DNA of 64,000 nt from Fennellomyces sp. T-0311 (GCA_025266875.1 JALLLT010000013.1:1-64000); one strand, 5' to 3'; positions 31,401-44,157 are shown, counted from the stretch's first letter. The notes: generated by a model not told the origin, from the letters alone. Numbers and translations: made by a program.

Positions 31401-33910
31401 GCTGATCAATATCATGCATTTTGTGGATCGCAAAGCGTTTGCGGACGTTGAGGAGCTGGAAGAGAAGTACAACGAACTGTCCCATACCACGGTGCAGGAG
31501 CTGCATGATCAACTGAAGCCATACTTCTTGCGGCGTACTAAGGAGGTAATCCTCAAGACTTTGCCACCCAAATCGGAAATCATTGTGCCAGTGTCAATGA
31601 GCTCGCTGCAAAAGGAAGTGTACAAGGATCTGCTGGAAAAGAACCTGACGTCCTACGCTGAGCTGACGACGAGCCAAACGTCCAAAGTCAAGAAAACTAC
31701 GCTGGCAAATACATTGATGCAGCTGCGCAAAACCCTTGGCCATCCGTACCTGCTTCCCAATATCGAGATCCGCCAAAAGGACGCTGAGACGACGCAGCAC
31801 GTGCTTGTCGAGGCGTGCGCCAAACTCAAAGTTTTGCACCAGATGCTACCCAAACTGAAGAAGAATGGCCACCGCGTGCTTATCTTTTCAACATTCAAGG
31901 GAACACTGGATATCTTGGAGGACTATCTGGCGTACGAGAAGCACCAGTATGTGCGAGTGGATGGAGAGACAGCGAGCAGTGATCGCGTTGCCAGCATCGA
32001 CAAATTCAACGTGCCTGATTCCGAGGTGTTTGTGTTTCTGCTCACCACGCGCGCAGGCGGTGTCGGCATCAACCTGGCGACTGCGGATACGGTGATCATG
32101 TGGGATTTTGACTTTAACCCGCATGCTGATTTGCAAGCCATTTGTCGAGCCTACCGCATCGGTCAGACCAAGCCTGTGTTGGTTCTGCGCTTCATGACCC
32201 GTCTTTCTGTGGAGGAAAAGATTGCGCAAATGGCCAAGAAGAAGATGGTTCTGGATCATTTGGTTGTGGACAAGATGGATGACGACGACCTGGACGAGAA
32301 CGACGTGGAGAGCATCATCAAGTTCGGTGCGCAGGCGCTCTTTGAGGGAGATGATTCAAAGCGGATCACATATGACTCTGCTGGCATCGACAAGCTGCTG
32401 GATCGCAGCAAGGTCGCCTACAACGAAGAAGAAACCGTCTCTGCTGAAACAGCCGTCGACACCGCCGCCGAGCCCAGCTCGAAGCCAATGTCGTTTTCAT
32501 TTGCAAAAGTTTGGAATCTAGACAAGGACTCTGCCACGGAAGATTTGCCGCCAGACGCTGAGGGAGATCGAGTGGAAGACGATGATTTCTGGGCCAAGTT
32601 TTTGGAGGTCAAGAAGGCGCAAGCAGAAGCTGAGAAACAAAAGAAGGAAGAACTGGGAAGAGGCGCACGCAAGCGAGCAGTGGTGGTAAGTCGAGAAGAA
32701 TTGCGGTCGATATTGCGAAACTAAAAACGCGCAGAACTACTCGGATTTCGACAAGGTGAACAACAGGAAAGGCAAGGGCAAGAAAGACGAGCTGCAGGAA
32801 CACGATCCAGACTACGAGTTTATCGAAAACCCCGATGTCGATGAAGATCTGGGCCACGATTTCGAGGAACGACTCAGCATTACTGACTTGCCTCCTCCAG
32901 ACCATGAACTCCAGCCTCCCATGCCACAGCCACCTAAGCATACAGCCAAACGCAGTGGTAAGAAAAAGAGCCCGCCAAAGGACAAAGGGCAAATGCCATA
33001 CCCAGCACCTACAACGCAGCAACATCCAAATGCTATGTTTTCATCAGGAGCGTTCCCTACGCATATTCCAGAACACCAGCATATGCGCCAGCGTACACAA
33101 GGCCCTTTAGAGATGAATAACACTCAGCTTGTAGCTGCTATGAGTCGCTATTTGCACCAGTATTACCATAGGCTCGCGGTCGCTCAGTCTAATCGAAATC
33201 AACCGGAACAACGTCAACAACCCCCGCACACTGATTACACAAGATTGGCCCAAGCGTCTGGCGCCCACATGCATCCCTTCTCACAACAACACCTTGCCTC
33301 GCAGCAGCATCCAATACCGCCACAGCAGCAACCAGTGCCACTACACCAGATGCCGCAACAACCAGTGCCACTACAACAGATACCGCAACAACCAGTGCCG
33401 CAGCAAAGGACGCCAGGTCATATGGAGCCTGTGCAACTTACTGCACCGACTCAACAGCAGGCACCGCCCCAGAGTATACCACTGCAGGCTACTCCAAATA
33501 TGCGAATCGATCACTTTACTCACCAGCATCCAATGTCCCTGGCACACAACATACCGCCCGTGCAGCGAATGACGACTACACAGTATCCATTTGCTTCACA
33601 AGCGCTGGTGCATAGTTCTGCTCAACAACAAACGCCCACTTGCACCTCTGCTTCTCAGCAAATGCCCGTCTACACCTATGTACAACAGCAAGCACCCACA
33701 GCTTCGCAGCAACCACGAAGCTACATGTCTGCTGCTCAGCAGGTACCGCAACACATGAATTCTGAGCCATTATTCATTCAATATACATATCCGCACCATC
33801 AGCAAAGCACACAGCATCAAGCATCCCAATACTCGCTTCACAACCCTACCCCCCGACAAACACAGCAGAACCCATCCGGCCAACTGCCTCCCCGGCAACC
33901 CGAGCAATAA
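28489..33910 (+). CDS. PHD-chromo-SNF2 chromatin remodeller (CHD/Mi-2 or Mit1-like)
   Basis: An ATP-driven nucleosome remodeller of about 1,700 residues acting in the nucleus. Introns are clear at 29165-29216, 30463-30517, 30750-30800, 30863-30918, 31318-31372 and 32686-32734, all with GT-AG ends. An acidic and basic N-terminal part leads to a PHD-type Cys/His finger (FRCRRCTRAYHYSC then HWACGQC). Chromodomain-like units follow (RQYLIKWQDTGYTHMDWV). The SNF2 core has Walker A DDMGLGKTIQ, the box VVDEAQRLKN (DEAQ instead of DEAH), LTGTPLQNN, and helicase-C motifs RAGGVGINLA and RAYRIGQ. The C-terminus (from about 33000) is Gln/Pro-rich low complexity. PHD, chromo and SNF2 together match the Mi-2/Mit1 class that silences heterochromatin; the exact orthologue is inferred. 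The first exon is unsure: between 28690 and 28760 three frames compete and a join is missing. Confidence 0.88.
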
Positions 33911-34341
33911 GAGGAGTGAATAAAGAAAAAGTCTCTACATGTCTTCACTTTGCGTATAGTATCATGTACAAATACACCCCACTTCTTTGACTCTATTTTT
34001 TTGCGGGCGCCCACTGCAACATCAACTAGGGGCAGGGGGAAGCCAAGCGTTTTAAAGGAGATTTGCCTTCTCTTAGGCACTGGCGACCTCCGCGGATACA
34101 AACTGTGTACTGATCAATAGCAATGACGGGAGATCCCGTGGTGCTTTTGACAGAACAATATACAAGACTATAGCCATGATCCGCGTGAACGCATAAGAAA
34201 GAAAGAGAAGCAGTTGTTGCAGCGGGTCTGTCTGGTTTTTTAGCCATACCCCTTTACAATCCCTGGGATCGGTCCCCTATACACTTCAGCAAATCTGAAT
34301 CATGCGCATCCTACCACTTTTTCTTTCTTCCTTCTCGTACG
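33911..34341. other. Intergenic region, probable promoter of the downstream gene
   Basis: 431 bases with no coding frame. Pyrimidine-rich sequence (TTTTTCTTTCTTCC) lies just before the next ATG, as often seen in fungal promoters. No TATA box stands out. Confidence 0.5.
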
Positions 34342-35287
34342 ATGCAAACTTCCGCATGGCTGTATCTTGTACTTATACATGCTGTTCTCCAGTGTCATGC
34401 CGCAGATAAGCGAGGTATGTATCGCGCTATGGCGGAAGCTACCAGTTGCTCATCGATGCAAATAAATAAGCAGCAGAACAAGCCGAGTCGGGTAAATGTC
34501 CAGAAAATGGAGGGAATTTGAAGGCTGAACAATCTAAGAAATAGCAACACAACCATCCGCCACACCATCATCGAGTCCAACGCCCACCACCCCACGCTCG
34601 GTCATCAACACAGCCGCTAGCCCCATAGCAACCCATGGAGGCAATAGCAGCACACCCACCGCCCCCAACAATCCGTTTGCTGGCAAGCCCACTTTTGCCT
34701 CGTACAGTAATGATATTCCCCCAGCTTACTTGACTTGGAAAAAACCGGTACCCAACCAAACATTCCCGCCATTATTCAAGATTGGTGCCTCCAACATTAC
34801 ATTCGAATGGACTGTGGATCCAGACATGCTAAAGGTTCAGCCCGAAAACTTGACCGTCGCGCTGGCCAACCCACAAAAGCAAACTTATACCGCTGCAATT
34901 GTTCCTGGCTCGGCCACCTCTGCCAATTGGAACCTGGCAAAAATACCACCTGGCCAACCGCTGATGATGGGATACTATACCGTGTGGGTTTATGATCAAC
35001 GTGGCCCCAAGGCTTTTCCAAGCCCTGGTTGGCTTATGCCTGATTCACGACTGGTGGTTGCCATGTATAGTACAGAGGCTTATGTTGGCAGAACAGACTG
35101 TGAGTTGCTTGTTTTTTGTTGTTGCTTTGTCGTTGCTGATTACGTGCATAAATTAGCCATGTTCTGTCCGACTTGCTACTTGGGCGCTGGTGCAGGCGCA
35201 CTTCGGGATACACTATTACCATGGGGAGTCACACTTGGAGTGGCTCTCTGTTCTTCACTTGTTATGATGCTTTTCATTCTCTACTAA
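34342..35287 (+). CDS. Secreted or membrane-anchored fungal protein, DUF7137-like
   Basis: Exons 34342-34414, 34545-35099 and 35157-35287 give 252 residues. Residues 1-21 form a signal peptide (AWLYLVLIHAVLQCHA). A Ser/Thr/Pro-rich stretch follows, likely O-glycosylated. The folded part begins at PAYLTWKKPVPN and contains ITFEWTVDP, LTVALANPQ, NWNLAKIPPGQPL and YTVWVYDQRGP, a beta-sandwich-like pattern resembling the uncharacterised fungal family DUF7137 (tentative). The C-terminus ends in a hydrophobic helix (LGVALCSSLVMMLFILY), a membrane or GPI-type anchor. The second intron (57 bases) is a multiple of three without a stop, so retention would insert 19 residues before the Cys pair CPTC. 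The gene meets VID27 tail to tail, with 118 bases between the stop codons. Confidence 0.75.
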
Positions 35288-35405
35288 TGTAATTGTAACT
35301 CCAAAGGATTAATCTCGTTCGTTAATATAGAGAGCAGCACTTCTTAAAAAAAATTTATATCCGATCCAATTTTAACTTGAAAACCACCCAAAATATACAC
35401 ATTGG

Positions 35406-38171
35406 TTACTCGTAACCACTGCTTGCCTTCTTCCTTGGTCTCAAAAAGAACCTGTTTGATGGCTTTTCCAACTGGCTTCGCGTCGATATTGTCACCTCGT
35501 CCGGTAACTGTGATATATTGTGCTAAGCATGTGTAGAAAAAAGGATGGTCTGTAAGACTTACTGCTACAATGATACTGCCAGAGCAGCCGCTGTTATATG
35601 CCGCCGATATGATATGGTTATCAAATTTTCGCATGGTATAAGGATAAGGCTTTCCGTTACACACGTTCGCAATGCTCCATTCAACAATATATGATCCAGT
35701 GCTCTGTGTTTCACAACAGTTAGAATCTGCACGTTGATATTCTAGTGTAGACGTACCGAGATGATATACTTTTCATCCCCTTGGCTAGTACCGAACTTTG
35801 CATGCGTAAACGCAATAGGCTCATTCATTAGTGATACATGTTCCGGTCGGATTTTCAGCAGTTTTGGCACCGGTTTTTCACGTGAGCCGCGCAGCCCTAC
35901 TTGTCGACTATCCTTATGCATGACGTCAAATAACATCAGGTAGTACTGGCATGTTGCGAGCATGTATCGCCCATCAAGAGAAATATCCAATGCATAAACA
36001 TGTTCACCTAGAGGTGGAAGGGTGGTTCTTGCTACTCGACCAGGTTCTTCAAACAGCCGAATATCCCCTTTGCGACTCCCAACAGCGATATGTCCACTTT
36101 GCGACGTCGACACAGCAGAGAAATCGGTCTTTACGACGTGACGTTTGCACTGTTGCTGAACTACTCTGCCAGGAATACGTGGATCAATCCGAAATACGGC
36201 ATTTGATGTGATACCGATGAACGTCGCTTCATCAGTCATTTGTGCATATTTGGAACTCGGCGCCAGCGACACAACTAAAAAAATATAAAGTAAGTAACAA
36301 TGGGAGCATAATTATACCTATCTCCTACTTGCGTGGATCATCTTCCATTCCCCATTCATCAACCACTAGGTTCCGTTCAATATCAATTTGTGCCACACGA
36401 CTATCGTCTTTCATAACCAGAAGCGCAGATTCGTCGCGATACAACATCGCATGTTGAACATTCTTGGATGAAAGGTTGGGGATCGCACTGGATAAGCGTA
36501 ATTTGGTAGATACTGATCGATAGATACCGAGCTTATCTCCCCGAAAGACATATGCCGCTGGTTGCTTATAGCTAATCGTCATGACTTTGTTTTTTCCGGA
36601 TCCATCAAGAAACGTTTCAAGAGTTTTGTAGTAGTCCTCATCCTCGGTTAATTCCCCGTCATCATCAGTATCGATTTCTTCGTCGCCTGAACCGTCTGAA
36701 AGCGTGTTATTAATTTGATCTCGTCACCCTAGAAAAACCACTACCTTCATTTTCTTCCCGTTCGTTAAATGCCAAAAGTGCTTCGTTTTCGATAGCGTTG
36801 ATGACAAACTCTTGATCTCCTTTCTACCCAGGGTTAATACCCAGAATTCGGAATATTTTGTTGCAAACATAGCAAACTTACACAAGATTTTGAGAAGGGC
36901 ACTTGACTAGAAGCTTCGTAAATGCACTGACCCATCCCAGCTGTAAGCTCTTGCCAGTCATCTGTATCGACAATCTTCAGTAGCAATGAATAACATTGCT
37001 CTCCTAAACCATAACACACTCATTAACATTTTAACTTCACAAGGTGTTGCTTCTGTGGACCTTCAAAGTAATTCAAGACCATAATCTTTCCTTCCTAAAT
37101 ACACAAGCACAAAACTCAGAATAAAGCCTGCTCTAATTCGCTTACTCATACTCCAGTGCAAGAACTTACCTTGTTAAAGTTTGCATTCGTGCGCCTATCG
37201 ATACAATGCGAAAAGGACGGTATTCTGGTTCCTCGAATCAATAGCCAATCTGCAACGACATATTAATTATATAGCACGCTTGGTATGTGAAAAATGACAT
37301 ACGATTGAGCGATCCATAGCTGACCAAGTCGACATCGACTAATTCTTCTTGTGGTACATATCGCTCCTCGTTTGGCAGATATATGAACAGATCCGCCTGA
37401 ATACTCACAAGATATTCTTGTGGATCCGGTGGTGCAGGAATTCCTTTAGGATATTTGAATGGTATATTGATTATCGCTGAGATTGCCGGCTTTGATTGCT
37501 TCACTGAAGGCTTTCGTAAAAGCCGCTGCGATCCTTGAGGATGTCCAAAGACACTACAAATGACTGTCTGTCAGTCATACAATTGAAAGTATGAATAAGT
37601 AACCTGCGTTAGGGGCCCATCTCCGGATTCATTCGTGTATTGATACACCAAGCTTGCAAATGTGCTAAGATCCGCAGGCGTAATATCATTATTGCAAATA
37701 AACTCATACATTTCGTTAAACTCCTACATGGGAAGATGCTTTTGCTGAGCATTATCGCAAGGTACTAGTATACAACTCGTATTTACTGAATCAAGCCAGG
37801 CCAACGAAAGATTCAACTCGTCATTATAGATAGTAAACTGCATATCTGCCGTGATCGCAAACCGTTGTTCAAGTTCGTCTACAGATATGTAAAGTTAGCA
37901 ATGGCAAGAATAGTGCGAAAGTAAAAGATAGGCCCACATATTGTTGCAGAAGATGAGGAGGAAACAAGTAGCTCGAACGTTGACGGGTTTTCAACGACAC
38001 TTTTCATGTCCAATACCGCATCTGAAAAGCTAAAGACAACAGATTTATAATGTTGTTGCGAATATGTATTATGGACTATAAGGCTTACACCTCATCGCAG
38101 ACATGTTTTCGCCCGTGTTGGTAATGCACGAGTAATCGCCCGCTACCTAGTCTATTGTCGGCAATGACCAT
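35406..38171 (-). CDS. VID27-like protein
   Basis: VID27-family proteins are cytoplasmic fungal and plant proteins linked in yeast to vacuolar import and degradation of fructose-1,6-bisphosphatase. At least ten small exons are needed. The N-terminal part includes FSDAVLDMKSV, YELEQRFAI and LAWLDSEFNEM. The middle has LKIVDTDDWQELTAG, then an acidic linker (DEEIDTDDDGELTEDEDYY). The C-terminal beta-propeller domain carries QMTDEATFIGITSNAVFRID, AVGSRKGDIRLFEE and LDISLDGRYMLATCQYYLML, which identify the family. The stop used (35406-35408) follows an intron near 35523-35566 and gives the family-like end VAHNISQLPDEVTI. Between 37553 and 37604 no GT-AG pair keeps the frame; a GC-AG intron (CTAAC/GCAGGT) would. 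ATG 38171 starts well inside the usual N-terminus, so an upstream exon may be missed. Confidence 0.85.
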
Positions 38172-38426
38172 TGAAGGAGAAAGGAAAGCACGAGGCTACA
38201 AACGCATCGCAAGTCTTCTTTAATACTAATTTCAAGTATAAAAATTGCCGAACGGCATTCCAGAACTCTGGCTTTTTTTATGGTCGCAAAATTTCGCCTA
38301 CAGTTCGCATATCGCTCCCCCTACTTTCCAACGCTTCCATATATCTTGTTAGGCAACTCATTCGGTCGGTGTAATCTAGAGTATGCATATATTTAGTCCC
38401 TTCCAACAATAGAGCGAGCAGCATAT

Positions 38427-39728
38427 CTATATACCTAATGTTTTGGCAGGATCACAGTAGCATCGATCAGCAAGGCTTTCTGACTCCGGACAATGTTGGT
38501 AAATGGAGTGCTTGTACCCAATGTCATGGAAATAATGAACTTCATCTTTACGGAGATACATGGCAGCAAAGATAGAATGGACCGGTGCGTCACCCCAGCG
38601 CTCGTAAAAGAAGCCACCCGACATATCCAGATATTGAAAGAGCTTTTGATATGCTTCACTCTGCCATAGATCAACGCGAGCAATTTCAAAGTTCGTCCAA
38701 AAATGGCACTGATTGTAATTTTTCCCTTCTTCGTCTGTGATGAAGCGGTACAAGCTGTCCTTGGCTGGTACCGAAAAATAGTTCTTCCCAGCGTCCAACG
38801 ACATCTTTACAAAGTGCTTTACGTGAGGCCATAATGTTTGGATCGTACCACCGTGCTCAACAAATGAAATAGTAAATGCTATTGTTTGCACAGGTCAGTT
38901 GAAGAGCATTCATTATGTGCGCTCATATTACCGTATTTCTTGTTGTTTTGCTTCATGTACAAGAATGGGTCATAGTCCAGCTCGCAAAAGTATCTCACAT
39001 TCGGTTCAACTCGCCAGTAATACTCCCAACCAAGTTCCAATAGCTTTGGATGACGCCAAAAGAAGCCGCTGTTACATATTAGCCATGGGCGATGTAATTA
39101 TTACAAATGTAATGTAGTTTACCTCTGAAAACGACACATGTGCCGATAGCTTTCGCTTAGTCCATATGGGACCCCTTTCAACTCTTCTCTTCTTTCCGCC
39201 GCTTTTGTTTGATTAATCCATTCCGGATACGACCACATGGATGGATCTACAAACGCGTAATGCGTCTTTCCCACCGTCATTGCGCTTGTTTTGGTTTTAA
39301 ACTCTTCAGTGAACGGTTCATTGTTCAGAAACAGCCATGGATAGCCAAACTTTTTGTTGAATCGCTCCTCTTTTGGCGGACGTTTCAGTACAAAAAAAAA
39401 CCAAAAATACGCCTTATAATGTATGCCTACCAACATCGTACATCGAATCCAACATGCCACGTAATTCGGAATTTCGGACAAGGACAACGAAGCCCGCATT
39501 GACGCGCTGGGTATGATTGCCTGGCGCAGGAAGCTGTACTGTAAGTTGGTTGGGATTGTTCCGTGGACCTGTGGTATAGGAAATGCCTCCACTGGTAGTG
39601 GTACTATCCTTGGAAAACCGCCATGGTAAGGTAGGTCGGCAAAAGACATACCAAATGGATGCGAATATATACGCCAAGAAAAATATCTGAAGTAAATAGC
39701 ACGGCGATCGATGTGATAAGGAAATCAT
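38427..39728 (-). CDS. GT15 alpha-1,2-mannosyltransferase A (KRE2/MNT1 family)
   Basis: Members of glycosyltransferase family 15 add alpha-1,2-mannose from GDP-mannose to O- and N-glycans in the Golgi. Exons 39728-39431, 39369-39123, 39068-38932 and 38878-38427 join to 377 residues. The start is the ATG before a short tail and a transmembrane anchor ([19 protein letters not shown]), giving type II membrane topology. Family motifs are [77 protein letters not shown] and [15 protein letters not shown], then [11 protein letters not shown]. All conserved positions look intact. It is divergent from gene B, with 204 bases between the start codons, so a shared promoter is likely. Confidence 0.93.
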
Positions 39729-39932
39729 ATGAAAAAAGTTATTGCCATAAGAACGAAAGGGAAGTCTTTTGTGATAGCAAAGAATAAATGTAATGTTTCG
39801 TTCCTGACCGGATCTACAGTTCTCCATATTACCATATTATGCAATCTCCTTCTGTATATACTCCGCCGTGCATAGAATGCGTATACCTGTATACTTTTCA
39901 ACTTTATGCTTTTTGCTTTCCTTCCTTCGATC

Positions 39933-41438
39933 ATGCTACGTCTACATAAAACCAGTTCTTATCTTCGAGAAACAGCACCGCGACGCCTACTACGCTGCAG
40001 CATTCTTAGTGCAGCATTTTTTGCATTGCTCACCGTGACAGCGTTTTTAACGGCGCATTATGCGTCTAGTTACGAACACCAAGTGACATTTATTACTCGA
40101 ACGCAATGTACAAGTCCTAACGAATACACAAAAGAAGAAGTACCAAAACTCGAACACGAAGTAATGAAAGTGGTGCCAGACGACCAAGCATTCAGTACAC
40201 GGATCGACGATAACATGTGGCGGAACCTTCCTGTCAAAGGTGCATTCTATATGATTGCAGAGAATAGCGATCTACAATCTGCACGGGCCAGTATGCGGAG
40301 CGTTGAAGATCGGTTTAATCACCAATTCGGATATCCATGGGTGATTCTAAGCAGCCGCTACATCAGCCCGGAATTCCGAAAGTACATTACAATGATTACG
40401 GATGCACCTGTCTATTTTGGTAAAATCGACTTGGAGGCATGGGTACAGCCCCACTGGGTTTCCACAGACCTTGCAGAAATGGCCATGCAAGCATTAGACG
40501 CACGGGGTATCAGGTATGGGTCTAGCCTGTCATTCCGTCAACGCGCACGGTATGTGTTTATAAAAAAAATATCCCCCTTGATAAAGGGTGTTGCTTACAT
40601 TTTCGTTCGGGTAGCTATCATGCTGGCTTCTATTTTCATCATCCACTGATGCAGAATGTGGATTACAGTTGGCGGGTCGAACCGGGCTCGTATTACAGTT
40701 GCGATTTGATGGATGATCCGTTCTTTCATATGAAGTCACATAACAAGACGGTTGGATTCGTATTGACGGGTCGCGAGCAACAAGATGCTGTGAAAAATCT
40801 GTGGCCAATTACACGGCAGTTTATTAAACTCGAACACCAACAAGTCTTGCACGGATCCGAAACAATCATGATGTGGTCATTTAATGCAGATGCCAGCTAC
40901 AACTTTTGTCATATTCAGTCAAGCTTTCAAATAATCAATATGGCGTTTCTACGGTCTTCACAGTACATGAGGTACTTTAACTTTATCGACAGTTCGGGTG
41001 GATTCTTCTACGAACGGTAAGGTCAAAGCACAGTGTATTATGGGCGTTATATTAAGCGCTTGGCAAAATAGATGGGACGAAGGCACAGTCTTGACGATGG
41101 CTGCGTCCTTGTTTTTGAGGAAAAATGAAGTTCAATTTTTCAATCAAATGGGCTTCGAGCATGGCGGTCTCAGCCATTGCCCAATGAGCTCACAGTACTA
41201 TCCGCGGTGCAGCTGTGATATAGTTGCGACCACAGGTAAGAAGAAGCGCTTTATCATCGAATTCTTATTTGTTGATCACGCTGGACTAGATTTCAATATG
41301 GACAGCTGCACATTGAATTTGCTGCAGCTCGTATCCCCAGACACGATCGACGAAATTGCACAATATACGCGGACTCGTCTTAAAAACTACGAAGCTCGTT
41401 GGACTGATTCCTTGCTACAGCCTCTGGACCGCGCCTAA
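39933..41438 (+). CDS. GT15 mannosyltransferase B, probable pseudoenzyme
   Basis: Exons 39933-40549, 40615-41016, 41072-41235 and 41290-41438 encode 443 residues with no stop or frameshift. A type II anchor (LLRCSILSAAFFALLTVTAF) precedes the stem. The fold markers are present: SMRSVEDRFN, FGYPWVIL, WRVEPGSYYSCDL and GGFFYERW. Key positions differ from genes A and C. RNSE has become ENSD, YNLCHFWSNFE has become YNFCHIQSSFQ, RSEAY has become RSSQY, and [10 protein letters not shown] has become ERWDEGTVLT. Both Glu residues of the central motif are thus lost. In the yeast enzymes this segment forms the active site, so catalytic loss is likely (inference). An intact frame with altered catalytic residues points to a retained non-enzymatic role. 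ATG 39933 is preferred; 39906 is also in frame. Confidence 0.88.
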
Positions 41439-41576
41439 TATAGACACATTGTGTTATCCTCATATATTCTTTGCATTCTTTGACCAAATAAAGAGACCAA
41501 CTGTACGGCTCCCCTGTCGTATCCTTCACAAAACGATACATCTTTCCTTCCTTTGTTGTCACCCTTTTTCACAGCC

Positions 41577-43101
41577 ATGTTTCATCCAGCACGACAATGC
41601 ATGTCTCGCTGGACATTCCGTCTACTCTTTATGACCATCATTGGATCAGGCATTCTATGGCTATGGCTATCACGTAGCGGAACTGGGTGTGGCTCGTCAA
41701 AAGAATGTTACGAAGTGCTTATCAACACAGCAAGACGCGTTAGCAGCACTACGATTCCGACATCAAAGCAAGAAGAGCCTGTAGTATTAGAGGAGTACAA
41801 GTCAATGCTATCGCCTGTAGAAGCAGAATATGCACGTTTGACCGATCATGCCCGCGTCAAAGGGGCGTTTGTTGCACTAGCACGCAATAGCGAAGTATAC
41901 GCCATGCGATCCTCTATGCGGTACTTGGAAGACCGGTTCAACCGCAAGTACAACTACCCATGGATCTTTCTGAATGAGGAGCCCTTTACAGACGAGTTTA
42001 AGAACTTGACACGGCAAATGACCAACGCGGAGACCTTTTACGGCCAAGTCCCAACGGAACATTGGAGTTACCCCGATTGGATCAACCAGACTTATGCTCA
42101 AGAGTGCAGACAAAAAATGGCTGACCAAGGTATCGTGTATGGTGGAAGTGAAAGCTACAGACACATGTGCCGATTCCAGTCCGGATTCTTCGTACTTCAT
42201 CCATTGTTGGATGACTTGGATTATTATTGGTAATTCCAGCTTGGACTTCACCAAACGTTAGTCTGAACTACCTACATAGGCGTGTTGAACCAGGGGTCAA
42301 GTTTTCTTGCGATATTGACTACGATCCTTTCAGACTGATGAAGGAGCGCGACCTGAAGTATGGCAAGTATGAACGAAGCATGATATGGCTTAGAATGGAA
42401 ACTAACTCTATTTTAGGTTTCACAATTGCTCTGCAGGAGTACTTTGCGACCGTGCCGACACTTTGGGACCGGACGTCCGAGTTCATTAACGAGCATCCGG
42501 AATTCATCTATCCACGGACACGCCCTGATAGCTTGTTCTCCATGGTTACCGATGACGACGGTGCTTCCTACAATCTATGCCATTTCTGGAGTAACTTTGA
42601 GGTAAGCAAGCCATGTACGTTTTATAATGAAGGGATAGCTTATCGTTACTTGCAATAGATTGGTGCTGTCTCATTTCTGCGCTCTGAAGCGTACCAATCA
42701 TATTTCAGGCACCTGGATCAGGCTGGTGGCTTCTTTTACGAGAGGTAACTAAGCAACGGAGGTAGAGCAACTGGCTGCTAAGACTATGACAGGTGGGGTG
42801 ATGCGCCAGTGCATTCAATTGCCGTGGCCCTTATGCTGAATGCAAACGAGGTCCACTGGTTCTACGACATCGGATACAAACACGACTTTTTCGAGCACTG
42901 TCCTACTGAGCCGGAATGGCTGGTGCACGGCAAGTGCTATTGCGAGCCCAATACCTCCTTTGGTACTATGCGCATTCACTTGCAGTTTCTCGATTGGCTG
43001 ATACGTTGTTTATAGATTTCACTGCTGGAAGCTGTGCATCCAAGTACCTGGAAATAACCAACACCACCACCGGTCACTATATCGTTGCTCGGGATAACTA
43101 G
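41577..43101 (+). CDS. GT15 alpha-1,2-mannosyltransferase C (KRE2/MNT1 family)
   Basis: Six exons (41577-42229, 42280-42362, 42417-42601, 42659-42744, 42793-42962, 43016-43101) encode 420 residues. A type II membrane anchor (FRLLFMTIIGSGILWLWL) is followed by a stem and the catalytic domain. Motifs are [88 protein letters not shown] and [15 protein letters not shown], closest to the family consensus. The second intron (42363-42416) begins with GC (G/GCAAGT) and has a good branch point (ACTAAC). It is 54 bases without a stop, and gene A has an intron at the same place with GT. It starts 138 bases after gene B on the same strand, so the pair looks like a tandem duplication. Confidence 0.94.
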
Positions 43102-44157
43102 CACATAAAGAGCAAGGAAGCGATGCAGCGAGGATTTAGGCAAAATAGAGGATCAGGTGCTGTATAATAAAGTGTTTCATAGGCGCAAGACTTTAAAATG
43201 AACCGGAGCCGATTACAGCGAGCGCATAGCCAATTGGCATAAAGCTCTATACAAAGTACCGTTTTATGTAGGGCATATAAAGCGGACTTCCTGTGCGTCC
43301 TGGACGCGAGTCCTCAGCCACGAGCGGACCTGAATCCCGTATGCATCTTTCCAAATTGGGCACATAACCCGCGCGGTAGCGCAGAAGCTTTTGACAGATC
43401 GTAATCGCTGAAGCAACTTTCATAATAAAAATTATAGTATCAGTCTAAAAAATTGAATGATAGTAAATAAAAATATACAACATTCTATTTAAAAAAGCGC
43501 GTCGAACATATGACGGAAAAGAGTGTACAAAAATGATGCAAAGGAAGGCTGGGTGAGGCGCTGAGCTGCGCCGCAGGCCGCAGTAATTTAATACTTCTTT
43601 GAATGAGTGAGGCTGATTTAAGGCGTATCAATGCGAAGAAGGACTTGATGAGCCTGCTGAGCCTGCGGAGGGATGAGGTCTTCTAGGAGGCTGAGCCTTA
43701 TGCTGGGAAAGGGGAAGATATATAAGCTAGCTTTCTGTAAGGGCTCGATAATCACAATTCATCTATTCTGCGTACACGCCTTGTATCATCTACCATGCCT
43801 AAACAACAACACGAATACTTATCAATCCCACAAGTCCTGGCAAGTCCCGCCAAGTCCAGCGGGTCTTGAAAAAATTGGGTCATTATGGCTGCGTAAAACC
43901 CTGAGCCAGGGTTAATATGTGCATATTTTGTCCCCAAGTCCTGTGCAATTTTACTGGCTAGACACGCTTATATTTTTTATGCATTTGAGGAAGAGCTTGA
44001 TCGATCCATCTTGGGATGGCCATCGTAAGGAAGGATCCATCTAATTTATCCTGTCATTCATTGAATGTATTGAGTGAACTTCATATTGTGTTTGTAGTAT
44101 ATGCCAAAAAGTGCTTTTTTTATTATTATATGAACGAGAACGATGCGAAAAATATTT
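43102..44157. other. Intergenic region between the GT15 cluster and the Crypton
   Basis: No believable gene. CAAGTCCTGGCAAGTCCCGC (43829-43848) is a short run of repeated CAAGTCC units, with another copy near 43933. GGGCACATAACCC followed by a GCGCGGTAGCGCAG stretch (43357-43385) vaguely recalls tRNA pieces but in the wrong order. Confidence 0.45.

Noticed and set aside
43340..43420. tRNA-like pieces (GGGCACATAACCC and GCGCGGTAGCGCAG)
   Set aside because: The anticodon-like and D-arm-like pieces are in reversed order and no T-arm GTTCRA follows; no cloverleaf can be drawn.
43829..43868. Short CAAGTCC repeats considered as a CRISPR-like array
   Set aside because: Units are about 10 bases with no regular spacers and the genome is eukaryotic.
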